DNA from: Aurantimonas sp. 22II-16-19i
Lineage (GTDB): Bacteria > Pseudomonadota > Alphaproteobacteria > Rhizobiales > Rhizobiaceae
Length of the DNA stretch: 64,000 nucleotides
Direction: 5' to 3'
NCBI RefSeq assembly: GCF_002088275.1
Contig: NZ_AQQS01000014.1
Location: forward strand, 1-64,000
The position numbers and the translations under genes are program-made. The notes below the pieces were generated by a model. The model worked only from the letters and a program-made list of their open reading frames with translations. It was not told where the DNA came from and made no database searches. This document shows, one piece after another, positions 46,238 through 55,294 of the stretch (position 1 is its first letter; each line of letters begins with the position of its first letter).

Positions 46238-46254
46238 TGCGCATATGTTGTGCA
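46238..46254. promoter_or_regulatory. Candidate NtrC enhancer site upstream of urtA
   Basis: TGCGCA-TATGT-TGTGCA is a 6-5-6 dyad with one mismatch and resembles the NtrC consensus TGCACC-N5-GGTGCA in its GC-AC half-sites and spacing. It lies about 165 bases upstream of the -24 element, a usual distance for enhancer-binding proteins. Confidence 0.45.
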
Positions 46255-46302
46255 AGTCCTGGGCGCGCGACATCATCCTCAGATCGGCGCCCTCGCCGCG
46301 CA

Positions 46303-47343
46303 TCACCCCTCGTCGATCGCCTCGAGCGCCAGCTTCGCCAGGACCGGAACGTTGCGGCCATAGACCTGCGCCTTCTCGGGGTTCGAGGCGTTGCCGTCGG
46401 CATAGCGCTTGAACACTCCCTGCAGGATCGCCGCGAGACGGAAGAACGAGAAGGCGAGATGGAAGGTCCAGGCGTCGATGCCGTCGAGCCCCCGCCGCTC
46501 GCAGTAGCGCGCGACATATTGCGCCTCGGTCGGGATGCCGCGCTCGGCCCGGTCGATGCCGCCGAGCCCCTTGAAGCTGCCGAGATTGGGCAGGCGCCAC
46601 TGCATGCACTGATAGGCGAGGTCGGCGAGCGGATGGCCGAGGGTCGACAGCTCCCAGTCGATCACCGCCGCAATCGCCGGCCGGTCCGGCGCGAAGATCA
46701 GGTTGTCGAGCCGGAAGTCGCCATGGACCAGCGTCGCCACGCCGTCGTCGGCGGGAAGGTTGGCCTCCAGCCAGCCAATCAGCCGGTCCATGTCGGGAAT
46801 CTCGTCGATCTTCGACTGGCGCCATTGGTCGGACCAACGCGACAGCTGGCGGGCGAAGTAGTTGCCCGGGCGGCCGAAGTCGGCAAGCCCCACCGCCTCG
46901 ACGTCGACCGAGTGGATCGCGGCGAGCGTCTCGTTCATCGCATTGAAGATCGCCCCGCGCTCCTGCGGCGCTTCGAGCTCCGGCAGGGCCGGATCCCAAA
47001 AGGTCCGACCGGCGACATGCTCCATGACGAAGAACGCCCGGCCGATCGGCGAGGCGTCGTCGGCGGCGAGATGCAGCATCGCCGGGACGGGCACGCCGGT
47101 ACCCCCCAGCGCCTTCATCACCCGGTATTCGCGATCGACCTGATGGGCCGACTTGAGCAGCTTGCCCGGCGGCTTGGCGCGCAGGACGTATGTGCCGCTG
47201 TTTGCATCGAGGCGATAGGTCGGGTTCGACTGGCCGGACTGGAACTTGACGATCCGTTCGAGTCCGGAAAATCCCTCCACCTCTGCTTCCAGATAGGCGG
47301 ACAGCGCCTCCTGATCGAGCGTTGCGTCGTCACCATCGGCCAT
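46303..47343 (-). CDS. Phosphotransferase family protein (APH-like, ACAD10/11 kinase type)
   Basis: A 346-residue kinase-like protein of the aminoglycoside phosphotransferase fold. The Brenner-type catalytic motif is LVHGDFRLDNLIF near residue 205 and the Mg-binding Asp is in AVIDWELSTLGHPLADLAY near 225. In bacteria this subgroup lies next to acyl-CoA dehydrogenase genes and corresponds to the kinase domain of human ACAD10/11, which phosphorylates 4-hydroxyacyl-CoA; the neighbouring acyl-CoA genes support a similar role. The ATG at 47343 has GGGAGG nine bases upstream. Confidence 0.83.
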   Translation of the reverse strand: MADGDDATLDQEALSAYLEAEVEGFSGLERIVKFQSGQSNPTYRLDANSGTYVLRAKPPGKLLKSAHQVDREYRVMKALGGTGVPVPAMLHLAADDASPIGRAFFVMEHVAGRTFWDPALPELEAPQERGAIFNAMNETLAAIHSVDVEAVGLADFGRPGNYFARQLSRWSDQWRQSKIDEIPDMDRLIGWLEANLPADDGVATLVHGDFRLDNLIFAPDRPAIAAVIDWELSTLGHPLADLAYQCMQWRLPNLGSFKGLGGIDRAERGIPTEAQYVARYCERRGLDGIDAWTFHLAFSFFRLAAILQGVFKRYADGNASNPEKAQVYGRNVPVLAKLALEAIDEG

Positions 47344-47397
47344 CGATCTTGCCTCCCCCGCCATTGCCCGCGCCCCGACCTGCGCCACGACCGCGCC

Positions 47398-47910
47398 TCA
47401 TTCCTCCCGCGCGGCCATCACCGTCAGGGTGATCCAGCGGGCCGAGAGCGCCGGCTTCAGCGCGCCCTCGATCTCCACCGCCGCGTCCCAGCCCGTCTGG
47501 ACGCTCACCGCCCGCTCGGTCAGGGCGATCATCCTGAACCGGCCACGCACCCGCGTACCGGCCTTGACCGGATTGAGGAAGCGGATCCTGTCGAAGCCGT
47601 AGTTCATTCCCATCCGGGTGCCGACGACGCCGGGGATCGCCTCATAGGCGAGGGTCGAGAGCAGCGACAGCGTCAGGAAACCGTGGGCGATCGTGCCTCC
47701 GAAGGGGGTCTCGGCCTTCGCCCGCTCCGGATCGACATGGATGAACTGATGGTCGTGGGTGGCGACGGCGAAGCGGTCGATCATCGTCTGGTCGACGCTC
47801 AGCCAGTCCGAGAACAGGGGCTCGCCGTCGAGCAGCGCCCGATAGTCGGCGAGCGGCACCATCCGCCCGGCGATCAGCGCCTCCGTCTCGGCCACCGAAT
47901 TCAGCGCCAT
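47398..47910 (-). CDS. MaoC family (R)-hydratase/dehydratase
   Basis: A 170-residue hot-dog-fold protein. The hydratase 2 motif is present as FAVATHDHQFIHVDPERA near residues 47-64, with the catalytic Asp and His, followed by GGTIAHGFLTLSL. It would hydrate a trans-2-enoyl-CoA or a related thioester. Two adjacent ATGs (47913 and 47910) are possible; the second is preferred because GGGAGG lies four rather than one base upstream. Both overlap the stop of the preceding SDR gene. Confidence 0.85.
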   Translation of the reverse strand: MALNSVAETEALIAGRMVPLADYRALLDGEPLFSDWLSVDQTMIDRFAVATHDHQFIHVDPERAKAETPFGGTIAHGFLTLSLLSTLAYEAIPGVVGTRMGMNYGFDRIRFLNPVKAGTRVRGRFRMIALTERAVSVQTGWDAAVEIEGALKPALSARWITLTVMAAREE

Positions 47911-48734
47911 CATGCCTCCCCGAAAAGTTCTGGTCCCGTCATCGTGGCGATGCCGCCATCGATGGGCAGGATCGCGCCGGTGATATATGCGCCGGCACGC
48001 CCGCAAAGGAACAGGGTGGCGCCGGCGATGTCGTCGGGCCGGCCGATCCGGCCGAGCGGAACGCCCTTGCCGATCCGCGCCGCCTGGTCGTCCGTGCCGG
48101 TCGCAAAGGCCGTCATCTTCGACTGGAAGGGTCCGGGCGCGAAGGCGTTGACGGTGATCCGGCGGACCGCCAGTTCCTTCGCCAGCGACCGTGTCAGGTG
48201 ATGCACGGCTGCCTTGGAGGCGGCGTAGGAATAGACGTTCTCGGCGAGCGGCTGGGCGCCCATCACCGAGCCGAGATTGAGGATGCGGGCAGGCTCGTCG
48301 TCGCTCGCCGAGGCTTCGAGCAGCGGCAGGAGCGCCTGGGTGAGCGAGAACAGGCCGGCGACATTGACCGAGAAGACCCTGTTCCAGGCGCCATGGGGAA
48401 ACTCGCCCAGCGGCGCGCCCCAGGAGACGCCGGCATTGTTGACGAGAATGTCGAGCCGTTCCGTCCGCTCGCCGATCGCCCTCGCCAGCGCCAGGACCCC
48501 CTCCTCGCTGGAGACGTCGCCGGCAAGCGCGGTGACGGTCCCGGGAAGTCCTTCGCCGTTGATTTCGGCCGCGGTCGCCTCGCAGGCCTCCAGCTTGCGC
48601 GAGGCGATGAAGACCTGCGCCCCCGCCCCGGCCAGCGCCGCCGCGATCATCCGGCCGATGCCGGTCGCCCCGCCGGTGACCAGCGCGGTCTTGCCGTCCA
48701 GCGAAAACAGCCGTTCGAAAATCGCCTTCGTCAT
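47910..48734 (-). CDS. Short-chain dehydrogenase/reductase
   Basis: A 274-residue classical SDR. The cofactor motif is TGGATGIG (about residues 21-28), followed by NNAG near 100, and the catalytic Ser-Tyr-Lys set is in LGSV and YSYAASK (Tyr and Lys near 172-176). The ending ITGAILPIDGGIA is typical. The cofactor is more likely NADP(H) than NAD(H) given SRK after strand 2, though this is weak evidence. The neighbours suggest oxidation or reduction of a hydroxyacyl- or ketoacyl-CoA. It is divergent from the TetR gene across a palindromic operator. Confidence 0.86.
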   Translation of the reverse strand: MTKAIFERLFSLDGKTALVTGGATGIGRMIAAALAGAGAQVFIASRKLEACEATAAEINGEGLPGTVTALAGDVSSEEGVLALARAIGERTERLDILVNNAGVSWGAPLGEFPHGAWNRVFSVNVAGLFSLTQALLPLLEASASDDEPARILNLGSVMGAQPLAENVYSYAASKAAVHHLTRSLAKELAVRRITVNAFAPGPFQSKMTAFATGTDDQAARIGKGVPLGRIGRPDDIAGATLFLCGRAGAYITGAILPIDGGIATMTGPELFGEA

Positions 48735-48777
48735 GTCGTCGTCCCTTCCTCCCGAGGATCGGGGGACATCTAAGCCG

Positions 48778-48810
48778 CAATCTCGAATTGACACCATACG
48801 AGATTGTATG
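48778..48810. promoter_or_regulatory. Nested inverted repeats, probable TetR operator
   Basis: Two overlapping dyads occupy the gap between divergent SDR and TetR genes: CAATCTCG (48778-48785) with CGAGATTG (48799-48806), and CATAC (48795-48799) with GTATG (48806-48810) separated by six bases. TTGACA at 48788-48793 lies between the arms. The arrangement fits autoregulation and divergent control by the adjacent TetR protein. Confidence 0.6.
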
Positions 48811-48869
48811 TCCCATCGACGGCGCCGGCCGGATCGCGACGGCTCCGGCGGCGCGGAGGACCCTTCCCG

Positions 48870-49595
48870 ATGGCACGTGCGACGCGGCGAGACGCAGACA
48901 AGCCGAAAGGCCGGCCGCCGCGCCGCGAGCGGAACTTCGCCGCCATCCGCGAGGTCGAGGACGGCGAGTTTCGCCGGCGGATCCTGGCGGCGGCGGCCGA
49001 GATCTTCTCGACCCGCGGCTTTGCCGCCGCCTCGATCGACGAGGTGGCAAAACGCCTCGGCGCCACCAAGGGCCTCGTCTATCACCGCTACCGCTCCAAG
49101 GGCGAGCTGCTCATCGACGTCTGCGAAGACGGGCTCGCAGCCATCACGGCGCGGCTCGCCGCCATCGCCGAACGCCGGGAGCGGGCGATCACCCGCCTGA
49201 CCGGGGCCGCGACGCTGCATGCCGGCGACGTCGTCGAGCGGCTCGACCTGCACCGCACCCTCGCCGGGGCGACCTGCGGCACGGCGGCCGCAAGCCTCGC
49301 CGGAGACGAAGTCGCAGCGCTTGCGGCCATCGCGGAGAAACGCCAGGCCTATGACGCGATCTTCACCCGTCTGATCGAGGCCGCCGCCGCCGAGCGCGAC
49401 CTGCCGTCGGGCCGCGACACCGCGATGCTCGGCCGCATCTTCGTCGCCGCCCTCGACGCGCCGCTGACATGGCCGCCGGCGACCATCGCCGAGCTTTCGG
49501 GCAAAAGCGATTTGATCGCGCGCCAGCTGGCCTATTTTGCCATCCGGGGAGCAGGAGCGTCGGACACGACGCTGATGGAGGAGTTTTCACGATGA
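48870..49595 (+). CDS. TetR family transcriptional regulator
   Basis: A 241-residue regulator. A basic N-terminal tail ([18 protein letters not shown]) precedes the helix-turn-helix ([20 protein letters not shown]...[22 protein letters not shown], residues about 35-80). The C-terminal ligand domain resembles those of acyl-CoA-responsive TetR proteins, but the ligand is unknown. Its stop overlaps the start of the acyl-CoA dehydrogenase (ATGA), so the two are co-transcribed. An upstream in-frame TTG at 48804 lies inside the operator and is not used in this call. Confidence 0.87.
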   Translation: MARATRRDADKPKGRPPRRERNFAAIREVEDGEFRRRILAAAAEIFSTRGFAAASIDEVAKRLGATKGLVYHRYRSKGELLIDVCEDGLAAITARLAAIAERRERAITRLTGAATLHAGDVVERLDLHRTLAGATCGTAAASLAGDEVAALAAIAEKRQAYDAIFTRLIEAAAAERDLPSGRDTAMLGRIFVAALDAPLTWPPATIAELSGKSDLIARQLAYFAIRGAGASDTTLMEEFSR

Positions 49596-50824
49596 CGGCG
49601 ACCATGGATCTCGGCCTGTCCGAGCGTCTCGAACCCATCCACGCGGCGGTCCGCGACATGGTCCGCACCGAGATCGAGCCGGCGAGCGAGGAATTCCTCG
49701 CCGAGGTGCCGAAGGACGGCCGCTTCGTCTATACGGCGCGCCAGAGCGAGATCCTGGAGGGGCTGAAGGCGAAAGCCCGGAGCCGCAATCTGTGGAACTT
49801 CTGGCTGACCGGATCCGAGCGCGGCTACGGCCTGACGACGGTCGAGTACGCCTATCTCGCCGAGGAAATGGGCAAGGCCCATCTCGGCGCCGAGACCTTC
49901 AACTGCTCGGCTCCCGACACCGGCAACATGGAGGTTCTGGAGCGCTTCTGCACCGAGGCGCAGAAGTCGCCGTGGCTGCCGCGGCTCCTGAACGGCGAGA
50001 TCCGCTCGGCCTATCTGATGACCGAGCCGGAGATCGCCTCCTCCGACGCCACCAACATCGCGATGCGCTGCGTCGCCGATGGCGGCGACTACGTCCTCGA
50101 CGGCGAGAAGTGGTGGGCGTCCGGCGCCGGCGATCCGCGCTGCGCCATCTACATCGTCATGGTGCGCACCGGCGGCGACGATCTGCCGAAGCACAAGCGC
50201 CACTCGATGCTGCTGGTGCCGGCGGACACGCCCGGCATCGAGGTTCTGCGGGCGATGCAGGTCTATGGCGACGACGACGCGCCGCATGGCCACATGCACA
50301 TCCGCTTCTCCGGCGTGCGCGTGCCGAAATCGGCGATGATCCTCGGCGAGGGCCGCGGCTTCGAGATCGCGCAGGGCCGGCTCGGGCCCGGGCGCATCCA
50401 CCACTGCATGCGCGCCATCGGCCATGCCGAACGCGCCCTGGAGCTCCTGTGCGAGCGCTCCCTCGCCCGCGAGGCCTTCGGCAAGCCGCTCGCCGAACTC
50501 GGCGAGAACTACGACATCATCGCCAAGGCCCGCATGGACATCGAGATGGCCCGGCTCCTCTGCCTGAAGGCCGCCTGGATGATGGATCGGGGGGATCTGA
50601 AGGCCGCGGCGCCGTGGATCTCGGCGATCAAGGTGGTCGCCCCGAACGTCGCGCTCGACGTCATCGACCAGGCGGTCCAGATGCATGGCGGACAGGGCAT
50701 CTCCCAGGATACGCCGCTGGCCCGCATGTGGACCCATGTGCGCACGCTCCGCCTCGCCGATGGACCCGATGCGGTGCATCGCCGCCAGGTGGCGCGGTGG
50801 GAGTTGAGGAAGCATCGGCCCTGA
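49592..50824 (+). CDS. Acyl-CoA dehydrogenase
   Basis: A 410-residue flavoprotein of the acyl-CoA dehydrogenase family (ACAD10/11-like bacterial branch by neighbourhood). The middle domain has [16 protein letters not shown] near residue 150 and [11 protein letters not shown] near 172; the C-terminal helical domain has [20 protein letters not shown] near 268 and [17 protein letters not shown] near 367. It would introduce a double bond into an acyl-CoA and pass electrons to ETF. GGAGGAG lies upstream of the ATG, which overlaps the TetR stop. Confidence 0.88.
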   Translation: MTATMDLGLSERLEPIHAAVRDMVRTEIEPASEEFLAEVPKDGRFVYTARQSEILEGLKAKARSRNLWNFWLTGSERGYGLTTVEYAYLAEEMGKAHLGAETFNCSAPDTGNMEVLERFCTEAQKSPWLPRLLNGEIRSAYLMTEPEIASSDATNIAMRCVADGGDYVLDGEKWWASGAGDPRCAIYIVMVRTGGDDLPKHKRHSMLLVPADTPGIEVLRAMQVYGDDDAPHGHMHIRFSGVRVPKSAMILGEGRGFEIAQGRLGPGRIHHCMRAIGHAERALELLCERSLAREAFGKPLAELGENYDIIAKARMDIEMARLLCLKAAWMMDRGDLKAAAPWISAIKVVAPNVALDVIDQAVQMHGGQGISQDTPLARMWTHVRTLRLADGPDAVHRRQVARWELRKHRP

Positions 50825-50977
50825 GGGCGCCAGGGAGGCAGGGAGGCAGGGGGTGACGATTGGGGAGTGGCCGCGCCGTCGAGCCGGTGCCGGCTGCCTG
50901 AGCGAGCCGTTCGGGCAAGGCCAACAAGGTCAGGCCCGGCTCGGCGAGGCCGGAGCGAGGCGGCGGTGACGCGGTGC

Positions 50978-51026
50978 TAGAGCATGATCCCGAAGAGTGG
51001 GAACCGGTTTTCGGAAAAGATCATGT
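50978..51026. repeat. Short palindromic repeat (rhizobial AGAGCATGATC type)
   Basis: AGAGCATGATCCCGAA and TTCGGAAAAGATCATG form imperfect arms around a short centre. I recognise this as a very common dispersed intergenic repeat in Hyphomicrobiales, often at gene 3' ends. Here it lies between the acyl-CoA dehydrogenase stop and the downstream convergent small membrane gene. Confidence 0.7.
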
Positions 51027-51077
51027 GGCAAGAAGACGATAGAGGGGGATGCCGATCAAAGCTGATCTCATCCCGCT

Positions 51078-51443
51078 TTAGCCCTCGTCCCGCAGAAACA
51101 GGAACAGCGCGACGAGGAGTGTGACCCCCATGACGACGATCGCCAGGAGATAGAGAATCGGTTCATCGGGCGTGACGTATCGGGAGCCACCCCAGTCCAG
51201 GAAGACGTCGGCCCTGCCCTGCACCAGAACGCCGCCCAGGCCGTAGAGGCAGACCAGCCCGGCGGTGGGCGCAAAGACCTGAGAGACCGTCTTGGCAAGA
51301 GACCATTCGGCCGACGCAAGCTCCTCTCGAACGCCTAACGCGCGGAGCCACACGTCTCCCTTCGTCAACCAGGTCCGGTCGGAAAGCGGTTCCTGTTTCG
51401 GCGACGCGGAAATAGAAAGATTGCTCATTGGATCATCTTCCAT
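51078..51443 (-). CDS. Small membrane protein of unknown function
   Basis: About 121 residues. A polar N-terminal half (residues 1-55) is followed by two hydrophobic segments near 57-77 and 96-117, with a short loop DVFLDWGGSRYVTPDEP between them. No family is recognised. The ATG at 51443 has GGAAG upstream; a GTG at 51455 and an ATG at 51428 are alternatives. It is divergent from the quinone-oxidoreductase-like gene across an AT-rich gap (51456-51548). Confidence 0.6.
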   Translation of the reverse strand: MEDDPMSNLSISASPKQEPLSDRTWLTKGDVWLRALGVREELASAEWSLAKTVSQVFAPTAGLVCLYGLGGVLVQGRADVFLDWGGSRYVTPDEPILYLLAIVVMGVTLLVALFLFLRDEG

Positions 51444-51548
51444 GGAAACTTCCACCTGCGCCTAAACGTCGCAAATTAGAAATGGTTCATTTGGAGGAAC
51501 AACCGACCGACACGCGAAGACAATTTTAAATATAACTGGAGTTGATCC

Positions 51549-52517
51549 TTGAAGGCCATCTTGTGCGACACTTACGGCCCGATCGCCGGGCTCGACTGGC
51601 GCGACGTGCCCGAACCACGCCCGGCGGAGCACGAAATCGTCCTCGCGGCGCAGGCGATCGGCGTTAACTACCCGGACGGACTCCTCGTCCAGGGCCTCTA
51701 CCAGGCGCGGCCGGAGCTACCCTTCGTGCCGGGCATGGAGGCGGCGGGCCGCGTCGAGTCCGTCGGCTCCAAGGTCAGCCGCTTCCGGCCGGGCGACCGC
51801 GTCGTCGTCCAGCTGTCCCATGGCGCCTATGCCGAAAAGGTTCTCGCTCCGGAAGCCGCCGCGATGGCGCTTCCCGATGCGGTCTCCTTCGAGACGGCCT
51901 GCGCCCTCGTCTGCGGCTACGGCACCAGCCACCATGCGCTGAAGCAGCGGGCAGCGCTCCAGCCCGGCGAGACGCTCCTCGTCCTCGGCGCCGCGGGCGC
52001 GACGGGCATCGCCGCCATCGAGATCGGCAGGATCATGGGCGCGCGCGTCATCGCCGTCGCATCGAGCGAAGAGAAGCGGGCGCTGACCCTGGCCAAGGGC
52101 GCCGACGCGGCGATCGGCTACGAGGATCTGCGGGGCGACATCAAGCGGCTCACCGACGGCCAGGGCGTCGACGTCGCCTTCGATCCCGTCGGCGGCGACG
52201 CCTTCGAGACGGTGGCGCGCGCGATGGCGTGGAACGGCCGGTTGCTGGTCGTCGGCTTTGCCTCCGGCACGATCCCGAAGCTCGCCGTCAATCTGGCGCT
52301 GGTGAAGGGCTTTGCCTGCGTCGGCGTGTTCTGGGGCGCCTTCACCCAGAAGGAGCCGGACGTCTTTGCAAGGAACATGGCCGAGCTGATGGGCTGGGCA
52401 GTAACCGGCGACGTTGCCCCCGAGATCAGCGAGCGGGCAAGGCTTCAGGATGCCGCCGACGTCCTCACCCGCATGCATGCGCGCCAGACCCTCGGCAAGA
52501 TCGTCCTGGTGCCGTAG
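51549..52517 (+). CDS. NADPH:quinone oxidoreductase-like MDR protein
   Basis: A 322-residue zinc-free medium-chain dehydrogenase. The catalytic domain has VPGMEAAGRVESVGSKV near residues 58-75 and the cofactor motif GAAGATGIAAIEIGR near 147. It lacks the zinc-ligand Cys/His set, so it belongs to the quinone reductase/crotonyl-CoA reductase-like branch. The physiological acceptor is unknown. The start is a TTG at 51549 with GGAG upstream; no ATG lies nearby. A TATAAC -10-like hexamer lies at 51531-51536 but would give a very short leader. Confidence 0.83.
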   Translation: MKAILCDTYGPIAGLDWRDVPEPRPAEHEIVLAAQAIGVNYPDGLLVQGLYQARPELPFVPGMEAAGRVESVGSKVSRFRPGDRVVVQLSHGAYAEKVLAPEAAAMALPDAVSFETACALVCGYGTSHHALKQRAALQPGETLLVLGAAGATGIAAIEIGRIMGARVIAVASSEEKRALTLAKGADAAIGYEDLRGDIKRLTDGQGVDVAFDPVGGDAFETVARAMAWNGRLLVVGFASGTIPKLAVNLALVKGFACVGVFWGAFTQKEPDVFARNMAELMGWAVTGDVAPEISERARLQDAADVLTRMHARQTLGKIVLVP

Positions 52518-53099
52518 GACCGGGATGATGGTTCGCCTTCAAGGCGGGCGCCGCTGGAAGAGCCCCGGGCAGATCCGGCAAAGTCGGGGAACCTTGGCCC
52601 CAGAGTAAAACTCGACTACATTGCAGGAGTGGGGCCGAAGCTGCTAACTCCGACCCTGTTTCGTGCATTAGGTGATTATCAGGATCCGGACCTCAATCAC
52701 CCAACTGGTCCGGGTCCGTTTCAGTTTCAGCACGACGGTTAGCGGAATCATCCACATCACCGTTCTCCTCCAGGAGAGCAAAGCCGTTGCCTCGGCCGCG
52801 GTGGCTCATCCTCCGCGATGGCACGAGTTGGGCGCGTGCGGGCTGCTTCTGCTCCCTCGATTTCAATCATGCCCTGCACAGTGTAGGGACACAACGAAAC
52901 CGGGATATCAGCTCGCTTGCCGGTCGCAGACCCGCGGCATAAACCCGGAAATGCTGCGAAGAACCGACCCCGATGCGGCCTGCCGGCACCCGCGCCGCGC
53001 CGCAGGCAACCGGATCGGCGTGTCGGTGGTTTGCCCGCAGAGGGCGGCGCGCCAGCCCCGCCACGCGGTCCGCGCAAGTCCATGAAGGAAGGCCCGACG
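52518..53099. other. Intergenic region between two oxidoreductase genes
   Basis: These 582 bases are less GC-rich than their neighbours around 52590-52760. One short minus-strand open frame with a good ribosome site (52668-52757) is listed separately. Nothing else coding was recognised, and no terminator with a T-run was found after the first oxidoreductase. Confidence 0.5.
52668..52757 (-). CDS. Candidate 29-residue small protein
   Basis: ATG at 52757 to TAA at 52668. A GGAGGAGAAC ribosome site lies directly upstream with suitable spacing, which is unusual for a chance frame in an otherwise empty gap. The peptide is hydrophobic at both ends (MWMIPLTVV at the start, ILIIT at the end) with a basic KLKRTRTSW centre. 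No family is recognised. It could be a small regulatory or membrane peptide, or a chance frame. Confidence 0.3.
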   Translation of the reverse strand: MWMIPLTVVLKLKRTRTSWVIEVRILIIT

Positions 53100-54146
53100 A
53101 TGTCCCCTATTCCCGCCAACATGAAAGCCCTCGTCCTGCGCCATGACGGCTATTCCGGCACCGCCGAGGGTCCGTCGATCGCCAGCCTGTCCGACTGGTG
53201 CGCGCTGCTGGAGGTTCCGGTGCCGCAGCCGAAGGGCCGCGAGGTGCTGGTCAGGGTGGGGCTTGCCAACGTCAACCCGTCGGACCTCCACTACATCAAG
53301 GGCGAATATGGCCAGCCCCGCCGCAAGGGCGTCGCAGCCGGCTTCGAGGGCATGGGCGAGGTGGTCGCCGCCGGCGACGACGAGGCCGCTCGGGCGCTGA
53401 TCGGCCAGCGCGTCGCCGTCTCGGTGGCGCGGGGCGGCAGCGGCGTGTGGGCGCAATACGCTTTGACCGACGCAAGGGCCGTCGTGCCGCTCGATCCGAG
53501 GCTCTCCGACGCGGACGCCGCCGCGCTGATCGTCAATCCGATGACGGCCCATGCGATGCTGCTTCTGGTGAAGGACGCCGGCGCGAAGGCCTTCGTGATG
53601 ACCGCCGGCGCCAGCCAGCTCGGCAAGCTGATGGCGACGCTCGCCCCGCAGATGGGCCTCGCCTCAGTCGCGACGGTGCGCCGCGAGGAGCATCGCTCGC
53701 TGCTCGAGGGCCTCGGCGTCGGCACCGTGGTCAATACCGGCCGCGAGGACTTCGAGGACATGCTGGTGATGGCGATGCGCCAGGTGCAGCCGACCGTGCT
53801 GCTCGACGCCGTCGCCGACCGCTATTCGGCCGAGATCTTCGCCGCCATGCCGGCCGGGGCCCGCTGGGTGATCTACGGCAAGCTCTCGGCCGAGGCGCCG
53901 AAGCTGCCAAGCCTCGGCCAGATGGTTTTCATGAAGAAGCAGATCGAAGGCTTCTGGCTGACCGAGTGGATGGCCAGGGCCTCGCCCACGGCGCGTCAGG
54001 AGGCGTTTGCGGCCGTCCAGGACCGCTTCATTTCCGGGGCCTGGAAGACCGACGTGGCCGCGACGCTGTCGCTGGAGGAGGCCGAGGAAGGGCTGGCCGA
54101 GGCGCTGTCGGGCCTCAACCAGGGCAAGGTGCTGATCCGGCCCTGA
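53100..54146 (+). CDS. Zinc-free alcohol dehydrogenase/quinone oxidoreductase-like MDR protein
   Basis: A 348-residue MDR protein. The N-terminal GroES-like domain has VGLANVNPSDLHYIKGEYG near residues 45-63 and GFEGMGEVVAAG near 80; the nucleotide-binding motif is degenerate (TAGASQLGKLMATLA near 162). No zinc ligands are present. The substrate is unknown. The ATG at 53100 has GAAGGAAGG upstream; two other Met codons lie within ten residues on either side. It belongs to a different MDR branch from the gene at 51549, so the two are not recent duplicates. Confidence 0.82.
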   Translation: MSPIPANMKALVLRHDGYSGTAEGPSIASLSDWCALLEVPVPQPKGREVLVRVGLANVNPSDLHYIKGEYGQPRRKGVAAGFEGMGEVVAAGDDEAARALIGQRVAVSVARGGSGVWAQYALTDARAVVPLDPRLSDADAAALIVNPMTAHAMLLLVKDAGAKAFVMTAGASQLGKLMATLAPQMGLASVATVRREEHRSLLEGLGVGTVVNTGREDFEDMLVMAMRQVQPTVLLDAVADRYSAEIFAAMPAGARWVIYGKLSAEAPKLPSLGQMVFMKKQIEGFWLTEWMARASPTARQEAFAAVQDRFISGAWKTDVAATLSLEEAEEGLAEALSGLNQGKVLIRP

Positions 54147-54308
54147 GGTCCGGGGGCTGCGCCCGCGCGACGCAGCTCACCGCCCTGTCACAGCGGCATG
54201 GCGGGATGCGCTCCTGTCGAAGCAGTGCCCGATACGCCCATCCGCGTCGGAGATCGGGCGCGAAGTCCGAAGCTGCGTCATCCCGGCCCCAGCGCCGGGA
54301 TCGATCCC

Positions 54309-55286
54309 CTACCCCGCCCGTTCGCGGATGAACCGGATCACCTCTGCGCGGATGCGGCGGTCGCCCAGCGGCAGCACCGTCGAGAAGGACGAGATCGTGT
54401 CGATGTGGCCAAGGCCCGGATAGACCGTCGTCTCGACCGGAACGCCGGCGGCCTTCAGCCTTGCGGCCAGCGACTGCGTGTTCTTCGGATCGACCGTCGT
54501 GTCGTCGGCACCGGTGATCAGCAGCGCCGGCGGCTCGTCGCCGGAGACGAAGTTCACCGGCTGGCTCGCCGCACGGGTCGCCTCCGGAAAGATGCGCTTG
54601 TAGCGCGCGTCGGTCAGAGGCAGGAAGTCATAGGGGCCGGACAGCCCGATAAAGCCCGCCAGCCGCTCGACCGAGGAGCCGGCGCCGGCCAGATAACGCC
54701 GGTCGGTGGCGATCAGCCCGGCGATCTCGGCGCCGGCCGAATGGCCCATCAGGAACAGCGGGTGGCGCCCCGCGGGGATGCCCTCGCGCCCCGCTCTCGC
54801 CAGCCGGTCGACGGCGGCGACCGCCGCCGCGCCGTCCTCGACGAAGCCGGGAAAGCGCGTCTGCGGATAGAGCCGGTAGTTCGGGATGGCGACGATGAAG
54901 CCGGCGCTCGCCAGCGACTGGCCGACGAAGGGATAGATGTCCTTGGAGCCGGTATCCCAGCTGCCGCCATGGATGAACACCACCACCGGCGTCGTCGGCG
55001 TCATCGTCTTCGGCAGATAGAGATCGAGGACGCGGCGCTCCCCCGGCCCGTAGGCGAGATCGGCGACGAGACGGTAGTCGCCGGACGGCGTGATGGCGTT
55101 GAGCGCTGTGGCGCAGCCGGACACAGCGAGGCCGATGAAGCCGCAGACGAGGAACAGCGCGAGGCGCTTCAACCAGGCCGGCCTCTTCGTCTCCACGGAC
55201 GCATCGGCGGGCAGATCCCTCCGCCGCTTCCCCTCGGTCGGCTGCGAGCGACCAGCTGCGGCCTCCTGCGGCTCGAACGAACCCAT
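54309..55286 (-). CDS. Alpha/beta-hydrolase lipoprotein (carboxylesterase type)
   Basis: A 325-residue esterase of the BD-FAE/HSL-like alpha/beta-hydrolase group. After a polar N-terminus of about 40 residues, a hydrophobic segment ends in VSGC, a lipobox, so the protein is probably membrane-anchored. Catalytic features are the oxyanion motif FIHGGSW near residue 107, nucleophile GHSAGA near 177, Asp in TGADDTTVD near 260 and His in GLGHID near 290. It starts eight bases after the zapA stop, so it may be co-transcribed with zapA, although no functional link is known. Confidence 0.83.
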   Translation of the reverse strand: MGSFEPQEAAAGRSQPTEGKRRRDLPADASVETKRPAWLKRLALFLVCGFIGLAVSGCATALNAITPSGDYRLVADLAYGPGERRVLDLYLPKTMTPTTPVVVFIHGGSWDTGSKDIYPFVGQSLASAGFIVAIPNYRLYPQTRFPGFVEDGAAAVAAVDRLARAGREGIPAGRHPLFLMGHSAGAEIAGLIATDRRYLAGAGSSVERLAGFIGLSGPYDFLPLTDARYKRIFPEATRAASQPVNFVSGDEPPALLITGADDTTVDPKNTQSLAARLKAAGVPVETTVYPGLGHIDTISSFSTVLPLGDRRIRAEVIRFIRERAG

Positions 55287-55294
55287 GCGAAGGT

